From Trochalopteron elliotii (Eukaryota; Chordata; Aves; Passeriformes; Leiothrichidae), in NCBI GenBank assembly GCA_024734555.1, contig JANPWX010000009.1, forward strand, positions 1,941,079 to 2,005,078: a DNA stretch of 64,000 nt. The letters are read 5' to 3'. Positions within the stretch are counted from its first letter, which is position 1, and the number at the start of each line of letters is the position of its first letter. Below are positions 25,101 to 64,000 of this stretch, one piece after another. The notes below the pieces were generated by a model. It saw only the letters and a program-made list of their open reading frames with translations, was not told the origin of the DNA and made no database searches. Both the position numbers and the translations under genes were made by a program.

Positions 25101-28100
25101 CTCCCGCTTTGGTCAACCACTGGGAAAATGAGTCACGATGCTGAAACCTGAGCCGCTTCCACATCCTTTTGAAAGACTTATTTCCCACACAGACCACATC
25201 CATTCCAAACACAGCAGCCAGCCACGGTCAGCAGCAGGTTAAATGCATTTCTTGTGGCCAGATTCACCCATGTGTGAGCACCCTGGGGTATCTGCCTTGC
25301 TGCCTCTCCCAGACAGCCCCAGCTCACTTGTCCCCTTTGCTTTCAGCAAGGCCTCTCTGTGCTGCACTAGGTGAAACACGCATGTGCCATAGCAGGAGCT
25401 CAGATGGTGCCAAACCTTTTTGGATTTTAGATAATGGCTCCCTCATATTACCTCTGTGCTAACACTGTGCGACACATCATCCCTCCACAATGTTCCCACA
25501 CTTCCACAGGAACATGAACTTTGTAAATCATGTATCATGTGCCATTAGCCTTTCATTCAGAGGCCTGTCACTCATATCCTGAGCATGAGGGAGGGAAGAA
25601 AGGAGCTGCTGCTTTAGCTGGTGGGTCTCCCCTCACCTTCTTGTCCCTGAACCCCATATAGCCACTACACAGAAAGCAGGAGAGGGCAGGCAGGGAAGGG
25701 CAGGAGGTCCCCATGTCTCCAATGCAACCAATGAATCCAGTGTTACAGAACTCTGAAAAAGGAGAAAAAACAGACCTTTCTTCCTATCCAATGATAAGAA
25801 GCTGATGCGTCTGGACCTAAAGGACCACTTAGGGTGGTGGTCTATGTAAGTTACAGCTTCAAACTTCAAAGCCAACAGCTTACTAAGCAGAGAAGAATTC
25901 TTATATGAATCAAGAACTTGGAAATGTTGTCCTGTGGGCAGCATTACTTGTGCTGGAAGGCTCTGGCCAAAATTATCTCAGACATCTAAACAAACTGATT
26001 ATGCTATAAATTTTAATGAATTTATAGCTGTTTGTTTGTGAAATAAATTCTTAGGAGAGTCCCTTAGCCATAATGTAGGAAGGGAAAGGTCAGAGAGGAA
26101 GAAGGACATAGGAAAAGGGAATTAATTTAGGACATTTATTTTGCTCTCATCCTACTTACTTATAGAACTTATACCAACTTCGCCCCAGAAACCAGTGGTC
26201 AAGAACTATGCCTGACAATATTAAGACTTCTGCATGTTCAATAGGACATTCAGTAATGTGGGAAAGAGTTTCAGCTAAAATCATGTAACACTTAAGAAAG
26301 CTTTTGGTCATGTTCTGTGGAGACACATTTAAACACCACAGTTGCTCTGCAAGAATCTACACCTGAACAACAGCCCTCACTTTCCACTATCGTGTAATAA
26401 AATAAATAAAAAAATCACCCAAGGTGCTGCCACTAAAGTTTGGCTGATCTTTTACCTGAATGAAAATCCTTAGTTTCATTATTATTCATTATCATTCATG
26501 AAGTTGATATTCACAAGACAGAAAAGGTGTTTTTTCTTGTGTTTTGCTAATGGAGTTTTATTTGGTTGGGGTTCTTCTACAGTTTAGATTAAAATTTTAT
26601 GGCTCATTTGTGGCCATTTGGCATTATGAACATTGTCACTGGAAATATGGGAGGATTTCATTAGAAACATTGAAAACAGCTAATGGGGGATGAAAGAGGA
26701 AAACACATTAATAAGTAGCACTGAGAAGCATGCAATTACTTGGGAAAAAACCCCAAAACATTAAATATCAGTTTAGATTGAGGTATATTTTATGCCTCTC
26801 AGTAAATATTGCCCAAACAAAAAAGCCTCTAAGCAAAGGGCACAAGGGTCTGAGGCTCCTCACCTGCAAAGGCACTCCCAGAGCACATCTAAGCACGTGG
26901 TGGCTGAGCGCCATCAGTCAGCACAACCCAGTGATCCATTAGGATCTTGTCTGGTTTGCTCCACAGGTACATTTCAACAGTTCCTTCTCTGGCTCACTTG
27001 TACTGAAAAAGGGCTACACTTACCAATGAGAGCATGGGATGTCAGAAACAACTAACCAACAAACCAAAAAAGTCCAAGCAACTACCCCTCTCAACTGAAG
27101 ATGGCACAGTAAACTGGACTTCATGTCCTCTGATTCCTTGGTGCTGTCTGGCAATAGAGAACAGTCACCCTCACCATAGAACAGAAACCACAATCATAAA
27201 CTGACCCCAAGGATTCTCTCTATAACTCCACACTCTCTGGCATTTATTTTATGCTTAATTACTCTGTCTCCATACCCTGTTAATCAATCATGTAATTGCC
27301 TAAGACATCTTTGTCCTCTCCCAAAAAAAATATGTTGGGTAACTCCATAACCACTTAAGGGAGAAAGTCAGTGGCTTACATCATCCTGAATAACGGAGGT
27401 GGCCACACAGGGAGGTTTAAAAAGAAATGTTTATATCTATTCTATGTCATGCTAAAACAAACACATTTCTCCCACTGGCAGGAGCTGGAGGACACCCAAA
27501 GGTCTGGGTTTTTTTCCTCCACTGAGTGTGTAATCCTCATTTCTTCTTCCACTGGTGAAGTATGTGCAACAGACAACTCCTGCCTGTTTCATATTTAGTA
27601 TGTATAAAAAAAATATCCCAACTCTAAGTGATGGTGAAGCAGTAACATTGTTTTTAAATTTGACTTTCCACTTTTGGACAAAGTCCAGAATAACCCAACC
27701 TGAGCTTTTGGACCACTGCACAGGGCCCTGTGGCAATGACACAATCTTACCAGCAGTTGCTAACTATCACAAAGGAAGACAAAACTGATGGTTAGGGACT
27801 TGCATTGTGCAGGCAACAGGATAAAGAGAGGTTACTATTTTAAACTGATGCAGCAGCAGCACAGGCAGCAGAATCTGGTGAAATGATACACTGACAGCAG
27901 CTCTTGACTGCTTTTGTCATACGTGTTACAGCTCAAGTGTGATGTGTGGAACTATATATAACTGCCTTGAAAGGCTGCCTATGTTTCATATTCTAGCATC
28001 ATACAAATGTAGTGGTAGAAACAAATGTACATGCTGCAGTTGTATGGGGTGTCCGCAGTTACTGCCACACAGCTGAAGCAGCATTTGACACAACACAGAC

Positions 28101-30484
28101 CCATACATTTAGCTTAGCCTGACCCCTTTTTACATTCTCCAAACTGAGGTTTTTTTGAGAGCTCTTTCTATATTTTAAGTGAATCACAGAATATGCTGAG
28201 TTAAGTCAGTGGCTTCCTCAAGAGCTCTTGTCCATTATAAAAACCTTAGAGCCTGAAAGGAGACAAAAGCATTCTTATGTGACAGCCAAAAAGAGCACAT
28301 GCTCCATAACCACAGCAAAGTAAAGCTCAGGCTACAGAGAAGAAAGAAGTCACAGTTGTACAGCAGGACAAAGGTTACTCCAAAGGACACAACACTTCTT
28401 TCCAATTGCCCACAAGCATTTCTGTCTCACACTTTGAGATGGTGAACTAGGATGTACAGTGGAAATTGGGGGATGAATATTTTAGTGCAGAAAACACAAG
28501 CGGAAGCCAACATTCACACTCCTCTGAGATACCAATCCTGCTGGCAAAGCATTTCTGAGAATGCATGTGCATGAAAGCCTTTCTGCCCAGATCACGTGTA
28601 AGATATTCCAAAAACTGGATGATGAATGGAGGAAAGCTCCTAAAGAAGTAAAAGGGTTTGCAAAAAAAGGGCTTGAGCTGAATTTATAAGATCTAAGTTA
28701 AAGCCTGATGAGGGGTTTAACTTGGTCTGTTCAGGATGTGATTGCAGGTATAGAGCAGTTTGTGAACACTGCCTGGTGGCAGTGTAATAAAACAGAATGC
28801 AAGATTTGGACTAAAGAAACATTTATGTAAGAAGAAAATTATTTATCCTCTCCAACTATAAAGCTAGTCTTCACCATCTGTTTCCTGGTTTGGTTAGGTT
28901 TTGGAGTTTTACTTTTTCTCCTTTCTGTTCAATGAACACCAAGAGTATGGAGCATGTTGGTTTTAAAACAAGCCCTGCTTATGAGGAAGGAAAAGTTACC
29001 AGCTCATTGATTAGCACAAAATTAGTATAATACTCTCAGTACTGTGTCCACCTCTGTTGGTCATCCAGAATTCAAACACTGATAAATTTAATTGTCCATA
29101 TACTAGAGGAAACATATGGCTTGGAGAATTGCCCTGCACTCTGTCTCTACAAGCTGTTAGCATTCATTTTTATGTCTTATTTACCCTCACATATTACCAT
29201 CCAAAACAGGATTTTTTTTTTTTTTTGCAATGGTTATGTAAGAGAAAACAAAGGTATTGGCCTTTACATATTCTAGAGAACTACAACAGAAGCCTGCACG
29301 ATCCTCACTATATATATGTATGAGTACTAAATATTATTTTCCATTTTTGTGGGGTTTATGATCTTTTCTAATTAACTGCATTATTTTGCCACCATGACCA
29401 TGTATTCAGAGTAGTGTGGAGTACTGTACCATGGCAGGATATCTGGAAACATACATGGTACTCATCAGGGAAGTCAGCCTAGGTACAGTTTTTGACCAGA
29501 TAGATACACATACCTTCAACATCAAGAGATGAGCCAAGTTTTTGCAGGTTAAGCCAGAAGGATGTGAGCTGTAATTTCTTCCTAGATCTGTGGGACTTTT
29601 TTTTTTACCCCTAAACTGCAGAGCATCCTCTATATTCACTATACACAATAAGAGGTTAAGCATGATGGTCCCCATTCATTTTTGAAGCATAGAAAACACG
29701 ACACTGAGGATGAGTGGAATTTCCATTTTAAAAGTCCTGTTTAGACAACAGCTTTAAAACAGTTCAGCTTTTATGAGGCTGGACTATACCACACCACAGA
29801 GCCTACAACATGGCAGTTTCAGCCCTTTCCTTGGAGGCAGGACCAAACTGTTGTAGGGTTCAACTAACTGCACAGCAGCAGTTCATGTCTCTAGTACAGA
29901 CTGCCATCTTGGGGAGTGGAGGAGAGTGGCAGAAGACAGACATATTTGCTTTGATCAGAAAGGTCCGAACCAGCCTCCCCAGTCATTAGTGAGTCACAAT
30001 CAACCATAATTAATTAAGGAGTGAAGGAAAGACCCTGTCTCTCTCTCTGGGGCTGTAGCACAGCATCAGCTCGTTGCAGCAGAATGATGACATCTTCACA
30101 GACAGAATTAGTGTGTTTTTAACACCCTGTTATCACATGTGATTCCTGCCGCAGTCTTAAGTGCAAACTAACATTTAACTTTCCTCTTTCCCCAGCAATT
30201 ATTAAATATAAATCCATCTTTTCAGCAAGACTAGAGGAGTAGAGGCTGTTGGCAATGTATCATCTACAAAAATAGTTAGTCTTATAATTAGAAGGTAATA
30301 CAAAATCTTACTTTCATTTGACTAAGCTGTGTCCAATACTTCAATACAGGAAGGTACAAACTATCTGTTTAAATGTAAAAATATATACAACTATATTTAA
30401 CATTTAAATAACTTTAAACACAACTATTTGCATACTAACAATCTTATGTACAGTCCTTCTTAAACAATACCTCTTTAATATCCT
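22111..30484. other. intergenic region 3' of CNKSR3, nothing recognised
   Basis: AT-rich sequence with T-runs (for example 29211-29226). I searched the minus strand for PH-domain exons of IPCEF1, the expected next gene in the mammalian order, and saw none. No RNA gene or named repeat was recognised. Confidence 0.55.
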
Positions 30485-31502
30485 CCTCTTTTGTAAAACA
30501 AGTTTTATTTTCCTCCCAAAATACCCAATGCTACTTTAAAATTCTGGAAGGGTAAAAATTAGAGCTATATAGAAAATAGCAAAACGTCTTACAATTGCAG
30601 TGTATGGTAGCACATATTTTCATAAAAACAACACATCATTCAAAAACTGAACCACTGTAAAAGTTCTCATAAGTCCAACAGGACTGTCTTTAAAATGTTA
30701 CTTTGGTTAACAGCAAGTCATTCTTAAACAATTAAGGAAAAAATATATATTCTTTCACCACCTCTACAGATGCATTTCCTTGGCATGTTGTAGCAATCCA
30801 TATACCTTTACAGATGAGCACTGCAGCTGTTCAGCGCTCCTTACTTGTACTGTGATTTCAATAAAATAGATTACATATATATAAGGTTGGATTGATTTAT
30901 AATTAAATTAGTCCAACTTCCTAAAATCTCTGAATAAGAGAACTCTCTTCCTAAGACTTCATAGGGACTCTGGATATCAGAGAAAGAACGGTAACAACTA
31001 CTACTTCTTCCTCACAAGGTTGATCTCATGCAGTATTTGAAACAGCATCACCGAGTTGTATGAAACTGCTGTTTCCCTGCTTATTTTCCCAGTCAGGAGA
31101 GTGACAACGTCCGTGAGCTCTGCGTACTCTGACACCCTGCCAGTTGCACCAGCCTCTGAGCATTCAGACAACTAAAGTGCCACTGGGCTTCACAGTAATG
31201 CAATGCTTTCCTCTGAGTCATTACACATTTTCCAGGTCATGTGTGGCCTCTACCTCACTGAAATGTTACTCATTTCCACGGGAATAAATGTCTTCAGTTT
31301 TTGGCCACGAAGAGGAACTTGATCTTTGTCTTTCTTCCCTCCTTGCACTGTGAAACCCTCTGATCCATCAAAAATTACAAACAACAAGGCAAAAGTGTAA
31401 GATTCTCCAGGAAAAGAACGCCACATTAGTTACTGTGTGTCAGTTAAGCTGCAAAGAAGAGAAGTCTGAGCAAAGGCACTTGGTAACAGCACTGGGGACA
31501 AG
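30485..31502 (-). other. CNKSR3: putative 3' UTR of CNKSR3
   Basis: This AT-rich, non-coding sequence follows the stop codon on the minus strand. The left limit is set only by the first AATAAA found downstream (minus strand, 30504-30509). Polyadenylation further downstream is possible, so the length is a minimum guess. Confidence 0.45.
30504..30509 (-). terminator. candidate CNKSR3 polyadenylation signal AATAAA
   Basis: TTTATT on the plus strand reads AATAAA on the gene strand, about 1.0 kb after the stop codon. An ATTAAA variant (30474-30479) lies 25-30 nt further on. No obvious strong GU-rich downstream element is visible, so usage is uncertain. Confidence 0.35.
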
Positions 31503-56918
<25,416 letters not shown>

Positions 56919-56920
56919 TC

Positions 56921-56996
56921 AAAAAAAAAAAAAAGAAAGAAAAAAAGAAAAAAAAAAGAAAAAAGAAAAAAGAAAAAAGAAAAAAGAAAAAAAAAG
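56921..56996. repeat. A/G-rich tract with (GAAAAAA)n heptamers
   Basis: A run of 14 A leads into A/G sequence. G residues at 56958, 56965, 56972, 56979 and 56986 show a strict 7-nt period. On the CNKSR3 strand this is a T-rich tract ending 48 nt before the SAM exon. A lysine-rich ORF read through it is an artefact. Confidence 0.95.
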
Positions 56997-59900
56997 ACCT
57001 TGGAAAAGGCAGAAGTTTTAAGTTCATTTCATATACAAAGCAAAATTATGAAAGAAACTTGCAGTGTGACTGAGGTTGTACCACGGGAGCATAGAAATAG
57101 AGCACATAAGTTATGGAGATCTTTGGGTCACCGAAGTCAATGCACAACCTGCAGCAGGTTGTGGATCGAGCTCAGCCAGTAAAAATGTGCCTTTTGTTGT
57201 CTGCACAGGCAAAGTGACCAAGGCACATCAGGGTAACCCAAACCCTGAGGGGCATCCATAGCAACAACAAAAAGATAACAATGGTCAAAAAAAAAAAACA
57301 AAAACCAACCAACCAATCCACAGCAAGAACAAAGATCTTGCCTAAAGCCTATTAAACAAGCAAAGAAACAACAGCATAAAATTATGAGAAGGAAAATGAA
57401 AAATAAACCAAAAAACACAAAGGCAAAGGAATCAAAAGGATGTTTGGCTCAAGTCTCATTATTACCTTGATTTATAAGAGCCTGCAGCTTCCATTGCGTC
57501 CCCTTTCTAAGGATCAACAACACACACCACTAAGAAATCTAATTCATTTTTCTATCTGTAAGTATTTTTAAAACAGTTTAGATTATTTTGTCCCAGCAAT
57601 ATCCCCCAAATCCTCACTTTAAACTGTGATTCTATGATCCTGTTCTCTACAGTAGGTTTTCCTGAGTGATTACAGAAAGTGTTTCTGGTTTTCATCTTAT
57701 TTCACTCTAAGCTACATGTGTTAATCCTGTTTCCTTGAGTATTCTCCTTATTTCCTCTGTTGTTTAAGAGCCTGTGAGCAGCAACAATCTGGGGGGGAAT
57801 TTGGATGGATGTGTTATTTTAAAAACATTTCAGTGCTCCTGTAACTCTGTTCCCCTTCAATATTTTGGCTAGAGCAAAAGGAACAGACCCAATTACATCT
57901 GTTTTGCAGGAATACACCACATTCACTGAAAACAGATGACATGAGCAAAAATTCAGATAAAACATTTGACATCATCTTCATATAGTTCACAACAGCTACA
58001 TTGTTTCACCATTCCTTTAAAAAAAAAGGTTGAACCTTTACTTGGGTAAAGGATGTTTATTCACAATGCTGGTTCAAAAGGAAACCATTGAGATGGACAG
58101 GATACCAAACACAGCAGATGAGGAACACGAACAGCATCCTGAACTAGAGAGAAATGAGAGCCAAAGGACCGGCACTGAGTTCCACTCGTGGAGCTGCAGC
58201 AGCAGCCTGGAAAACAAGCACTCCCAGCACACTCTACCACCATGAAAACACTTGACACAAATCACATGTTTGAGGAGTTTCAGGAGTCACATGAAACATA
58301 TTCACATCCAAACAGCAGCATGAGCAGCCACTGCTTCCCCACAGTGCCACAACTGCTCCCAGCAGATGTGCAGAGGACGGGCTCCCAAAGGCACAGGTGA
58401 CTAAACACACACCACTCGCCTTTCCAAGTTAATGAGGACACACACCCCTTTACTAGTAATTGTTAGAGTAAATCAACATCTGGCTGAACAAGCTCAACTC
58501 CTCCCTGTGCAGAGCTACCAGTGCACACAGCTTGATTTTTAAGCGTAATTATGAATGGGAAAACGCTCATGCAAGACTAGCAGTCTCCCAGAGCTACAGT
58601 TGTTCAGGGTGCACTCTTGTTCCTTCCCATGTGTCTTGGCAAAGCTGCATAAATTTTGAAAATTGAGCCCACTGTTCTCTTTCCCACAGGCACCAAATTC
58701 CCCCTTAGCCTATACAAACTCTTTTCCCAGGAAAAATAATTTCAAAAAATAACTGGCCTTCATTGTTTAACAATTTATTTTTTCAAACAAATTCACAACC
58801 AAGGCTGACATACAGTGCACATATTTTGCATTCCCAATTTTTATTGCTGCCTCACAGACCACTGTTTCCCATCATTTGCTCTTGTAAGCCCATAGTTTCC
58901 ATTACAGACTACACAAACACCTAAAATAAAACACTTCATTCAGCATGCAATTTAGGTTTTATTTTTTAAGGTTTTTTTATGAAATTTGGTTTTTGCCTAC
59001 TACCCTTTCTAGAATCACATTCTGTGCTAAAACATGGAGACTCAAACATATATATCCTCCCCAAGAAATAACTGTGGCTTTTAGTTTGTCGATGCTTTTT
59101 TTAACTCATAGTTGCCCATTCTTGAAGGTCTAGTAAAACCTGAAGGGCTATTTTTAATTTTTTTTTTTTTTACTCAAGAGCCCATAAAAACAGTGCTTGT
59201 ATAATCACACTGTAGGACTATATTTTATAAAATAAGATATTACAAAATTACACAAATGTTGACTCAAAATAGCCAACACACTGGCACAACTGCTCAGCTA
59301 GACACGTATTTAAGATTAAATGACCAAAACTATGTGAAGCAGGAAGTGAAGGCAGACCCACAAACTCATGTATTGGTAGATAGTTTAAGATGAGCTTACC
59401 AACATTAGGAACACTTATTATTTTTACTAAGAAACCTAAGGGGAAATAATAAACATTTCAACTGAGGTTGCAACCACATTTTATAGCCTATAGTTTAATT
59501 TTCCATTATATAAATGTTTAATCATATGCAAATCATAAACATCATGTGCAAACCATACTTCCAAGAGGGAAGGGAGAAGGGAAGAAGAAAGACTCATAAA
59601 CTAATTCAATAAATTTTAATAATATTTAAGCAAAGTTTCAAAATCAGCATTGAAATGTCACTAGTAGTCTAAATGAACTACTCATTTTTCCCTTCTTCCA
59701 AACATCTATATTCTTTCCATGTATTTTCTCCATGAACTTCAGAGCCTTGTGGGCAGACTTGGTATTGCTGATTGCAATGTCTGGATATTGCTGAAGAATT
59801 TAGATTAACTAAAAACTATAAAAAGCAAGTCGACATTACTTAGATAATTTCTTACATTACTTAGAAAGATACTTTCTTACATGCCATTTTCAACAGTGCA

Positions 59901-60902
59901 ATATTGGCAGGTTCAAGCAAGAAAGTTTTCTGTTCTTCTAAAAAAATACAATTAAGACTGACATTGAAAAAAGGTATCTATATTTATATCCTTTATCCAC
60001 TGAAGAGCCTTTCTCAAAGCTATTCTATTCATTTTAGGCTCAAAGTGTGTTTACAAAGCATCTGTCTCAATCATATGTGTGAAGTCTTTATATTATTTCT
60101 TGCACGTACAACAAAACCATGCACAAAAGAATGTCCTTTCTATTTACGTAATTGTTAGAGAATGAGGAAAGGTAGAAATAAAAATAGCAATTGCAGAACA
60201 TTATTCAACTTTTAGAACACTAGTAGCACAGGGAGAGGGGGAGAGCAACAGAGACAGACGAATACAGTTAGTGTTTGTTATACGTGTTGTGAAAACCTTT
60301 CTGATGAACAGCAGTGTAATTTGAACAAAACTCCCTCCCAAATTTTGGCAGGTGTAGAGATGTGCAATAGATCCTAAGAACTGTCTAGACTTTTCTGTCT
60401 AAAATAACCACCACGCAAAGCACCCCTGAAGACATTCAATACCTTGCATTCATGCAAAAACATTAGGACAGAGCTTACACTTAAGGATTTGCGCTGATAC
60501 CAATCTCAGTCTGTTTCCACAATTAAGAAAGTTATTTTGTATAAGAATTGAGGGGAAGAAAGAAGCAACTTGGAGCGAGTTAAGAGCGAGGCTTGGGTCC
60601 AAGCCATAACTATCGGTTTTCTATTCAGACAGAATTAACATTTCTATAGTTGAGAGATGTCAGCCATCGAGCAGTGGCATACCTGACTCCCCAAAAACTA
60701 GAGGTGTGTTTTGTGAGCAGAGTCGTCAAGCAGTTTCACGCTTTTTTGCTCAACTTCTGCGTTGGACACTAGCAAACAATTTACCTACCATAAAGCAACA
60801 ATTAACTCATCTATTACAGGCACAGCTGACTCACCACCTCTTTTTTCCTCCCTCACTCCTTTTCTTGTGATACCACAGTCAACAGAGTCATCAACACTGA
60901 GA

Positions 60903-60926
60903 GGGGCAGGGGCAGGGCAGAGGGGG
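60903..60926 (+). other. G-quadruplex-type motif
   Basis: Four G-runs (4, 4, 3 and 5 G) are separated by CA, CA and CAGA, meeting the usual G3+ with 1-7 nt loop pattern. They sit in a purine-rich block that extends to about 60990. The gene is on the other strand, so the G-rich strand is the template. Confidence 0.7.
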
Positions 60927-63812
60927 CAGAGAGCAAGGCAGAGGAGACAGACAGGGGCAAGGGAATGAGGACGGCATGGGGAGAGGAAGATGGAATGTGA
61001 CAGGGATTGCTTCCCATACATTCAAGAACTGGAACAGATTCTCAGGACAGCTCATAAAATGTCAAAAGTTGACACCAGGAAGCAGGAGGAGCACAAGCCA
61101 CTTGAACAGAGGAAGAACTCACAAGTACCAAACCTTTTCCTTCACCTAGCAGGAATGTGGGGATCATTGTTCACTGCCTCAAGGAAACAAAGCATTATTT
61201 ATGATCATGTTCTCTCCTCTGTTGGGCGACTCTAACAAGCAGGCAGCACCTGGTATCTCAGGGCAGAACCAAGGTTCAACTACAACCCTCATCCCATTAA
61301 GGGGCTCCCTGGGACCTTGGATAGCTGGTTAGGATAAGACTGCCAAAGTCATCTTTGCCTCATCACCTTAAAACTGACCTTCCCACCTAAAAAAGTCACT
61401 CTTATTCTGGTCTCCTCTTCAGGGTCTATACAGTTGACACTTTTAGTATCCAAAAATTCCCTGCACACATCAACTTCATCCCTCCCAAGACTTGAAAGAT
61501 AATCAGTCCCCTGAGAATCCTTGGCATATGCCACAGTATGTGTCATTATACTGTCATTTACATTCTACATCATTTTATAACAGTTACTGTGATAGCTTCC
61601 TCCCATCATTTCCTCTATTCCCATAATTGGAAGAAATTAATCAAAGATAAAGCAAGAGGGAATCAAGCCAGCAAATGAATGCTAGAAAGAGAAAATAACT
61701 ACTTCATAACCAGATGAACCAGCACCTGAGAAGGCAAATGAAAATAAGGAAAAAGTGTCTGCAAGGCAGCCAAAAGCTGAAGCAGCTGAGTAGGACAGAT
61801 ACAGGGTGAAAAGAAATAAGAAAAGTTCAAGGAGAAGAAAATAAATACTCAGTTTTCTTTAATACAGAACACAGTGGGAAGGTTTTACACAGTAACATCA
61901 CAGATGTCATTCTCCTGCAGTATTACAAACAGAACCAGGGATGACTTTAACAGAGGAATTCAAGGTTCTTTAAATGGAGGATAAAAAATTAAATCTACAG
62001 CAGTCAGTAGAAACTTTTGAGCCTAGGTAAGAACTGACTTCCTAGAACTTCACATGCCTGATTGTTAGCTATCATCAATGTTTTCACGTTAATCTTTCCA
62101 AAAGTTTCCAAAACAAGAGTTTAGTTATCAACTACTGTAAGCCGCTTTTAGGGGCCAGAAAAGAGCTCCAAGCTCTTAGTTTTCCAAGAAAATGCCTTCA
62201 AGAGATCTTTGTTCTATTGTCTAGTAGAAACGTGAAAAAACTTCCTCGTTCCACTTTCTACTCTCATGTAATGTCACAATTAGTCATAACACTGTCACCA
62301 TCTGAAGTATCAATCACTTAAAACAACACAGAGTCAAAGAGCAAGAGTTGCTTATTATCACCACGGAAAAATGCCTCCTGCCTAACCAGATTGTTTATAA
62401 AGTAAGTTCTCCTCATGAAGTCAATTGTAGGCAAGTCTTCTATGGTTTTGTCTGAGCACCTGAATCCTGATGAAGCAGGCACAACGTGCTGCCTCACCAG
62501 GCACTGGGTACAGCTTTGCTGAGGACAGGCATTGCCAAGAGCAGCCAGAATGGCACAGAAGTTTCTTGTCAGTCTTCCTCATGACACAGGGATGGTACCA
62601 GACAAATTGCTGGGCTCTGCTTGCCAGCCCGGATGCAAAGGGCAGCTCTCTCATTAAGGTCACAGCAGGACAGGGGGAAATGGTGAAGCCTTCAACCTCA
62701 ATAATGAGTGCTTTACTGTCCCTGCTGTAATCCCCCCTGACTGACAGTTCCACAAAAAGGCTTTTGCAACATGTTTCTATTTCCAGTATTTTCAACTAAT
62801 ATATTTAGCCTGGAAAAACAGGCTCCATACTCATGAATTCATGTTACCTCAAAATAAATCCATTCATTCCATTCAAATCCATCCATAAATCCCTTAGCTT
62901 TTTTTTTTAAATAACCACAAAACTGAAAGCTTTGCCTTGTAATAAAAGAACTGGTGGGTAAATTTGGGTTGTAAGCTATCCTGACCAGAAGGGAAAGAGT
63001 GACTATACTATGTTTAACCTTTAGTTGCTCAGTATAGATACAATCTCAGACAGACAGGCCTTGTGTCATGCTACACTTTTTAATCAGTCCGCCCTACAAA
63101 GCCACTGATCGCAACCATCCTGGCAACACCTATTACCTTGGTCCAGACAGTAAATCTGAGGAGAACTCTAAGCTTTAGCACTTCACAATCATGAAGTATG
63201 TTCAGGAAGAATCAAAATAGCTTCCTGAACCCCTCAAATAGTTCAGAAGTTTTATAAGGCAAGACTTCTTGCTATAAAAGTCAGAAAAATTTACTCAAAT
63301 TTTCCTCAAAAAATATTTTCAGGAAACTGAGCAGCCATGTAATAAGTTTTACAGCAGAAAATTCTTTGGGGAGAAGGACATGATAAAGGCCTGTAAAGCC
63401 AAAAGTGGCCAGAAAGAACACCAATTGCTCATCATCTCTTCCAACACAGGAATCAGAGGGTGAAGCAAGCAAATAACAGGTCCAAACAAGTAATAAAGGA
63501 GTGATTCTTCACACAGCAGTATGCAATTAATGTTCAACACAGGTTCAGGGAAAGGTGAAGAGGCTCATGGAAGAAAGTGCCACAGAAGTCAAGTCTGACC
63601 CTGACAGACTCAAACAGAGATGGTTTAAGGCTTGAGGAAGCCTACAAGAGGAAATACGTGTCATTGTTCTGCTTACACTGCTTAATTGACCCCTTTTTGC
63701 CAAACATTATGGACAGGACATTTAGCTAGACAGCAGAGAACACAGGACTATCACAGCTGTGCCATACACCTCACCAAAATGATGGCAGCTTCCCTTTTAA
63801 TTACTTTTAGAA

Positions 63813-64000
63813 ACATAGAATGGTTGAGGTTGGAAGGGACCTTAAAGATCATCTATTTTCACATCCCTCCCTGCACCCCCCCAGAATGGGCAGGGACACC
63901 TTCCACTAGACCAGGTAGCTCAAAGTCCCATCCAACCTGCCACCGAACATTTCCGGGGATGGGCCACCCACAGCTTCTCTGGGTATCTTGTTCCAGGGCC
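63813..64000 (-). mobile_element. CR1 LINE 3' end (antisense), cut by window edge
   Basis: The sequence starts ACATAGAATGGTTGAGGTTG, then GAAGGGACCTTAAAGATCAT, CACCTTCCACTAGACCAGG and GCTTCTCTGGGTATCTTGTT. These are the reverse complement of the CR1 3' terminus, and the copy looks fairly young. It continues past the right edge. Confidence 0.93.

Noticed and set aside
57625..57645. GTGATTCTATGATCC resembling the CR1 3' terminal repeat
   Set aside because: No CR1 body lies beside it on either side; likely chance.

Overview
This is vertebrate nuclear DNA, almost certainly from a bird and probably a passerine. It is intron-rich and AT-rich, with long non-coding stretches. The recognisable interspersed repeats are mainly CR1-type LINE fragments in both orientations, plus one solo LTR whose layout resembles passerine endogenous retrovirus LTRs. 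No bacterial or phage organisation is present: no operons, no CRISPR, no dense ORFs. Most ORFs of 60-150 codons are chance frames or frames inside repeats.

The one clear gene is CNKSR3 (connector enhancer of kinase suppressor of Ras 3) on the minus strand. Twelve coding exons, with complementary phases and a usable splice site at each boundary, run from 56872 down to the stop codon at 31503-31505. They encode most of the SAM domain, the CRIC region, the PDZ domain and the C-terminal CNK2/3-type region. If the missing first coding exon carries the usual 18 residues, the protein is 555 residues, the length of the human protein as I recall it. That first exon and the promoter lie beyond the right edge, so 56873-64000 is intron 1. 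The last intron starts with GC instead of GT.

Layout: 1-30.5 kb is the intergenic region 3' of CNKSR3. It holds three clear CR1 pieces (3420-4000, 6140-8130, 21845-22110), a weaker one (9825-9965), a MIR-like SINE remnant (13860-13990), the solo LTR (about 12110-12800), an isolated CRE/TATA/Inr-like cluster (15228-15280) and two orphan ORFs of unknown meaning. About 30.5-31.5 kb is the putative 3' UTR. From 31.5 to 56.9 kb are the CNKSR3 exons and introns, with a CR1 fragment in intron 2. From 56.9 to 64 kb is intron 1, with a heptameric GAAAAAA tract beside the SAM exon, a G-quadruplex-type G-run and a CR1 3' end at the right edge.

In mammals the next gene downstream on the same strand is IPCEF1, and CNKSR3-IPCEF1 read-through transcripts are known. 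I see no IPCEF1 exon in the 30 kb downstream. I found no convincing new multi-gene system. The best leads are the GC-AG terminal intron with a competing GT donor 5 nt away, the promoter-like cluster at 15.2 kb, and the orphan ORF at 20.95-21.21 kb.
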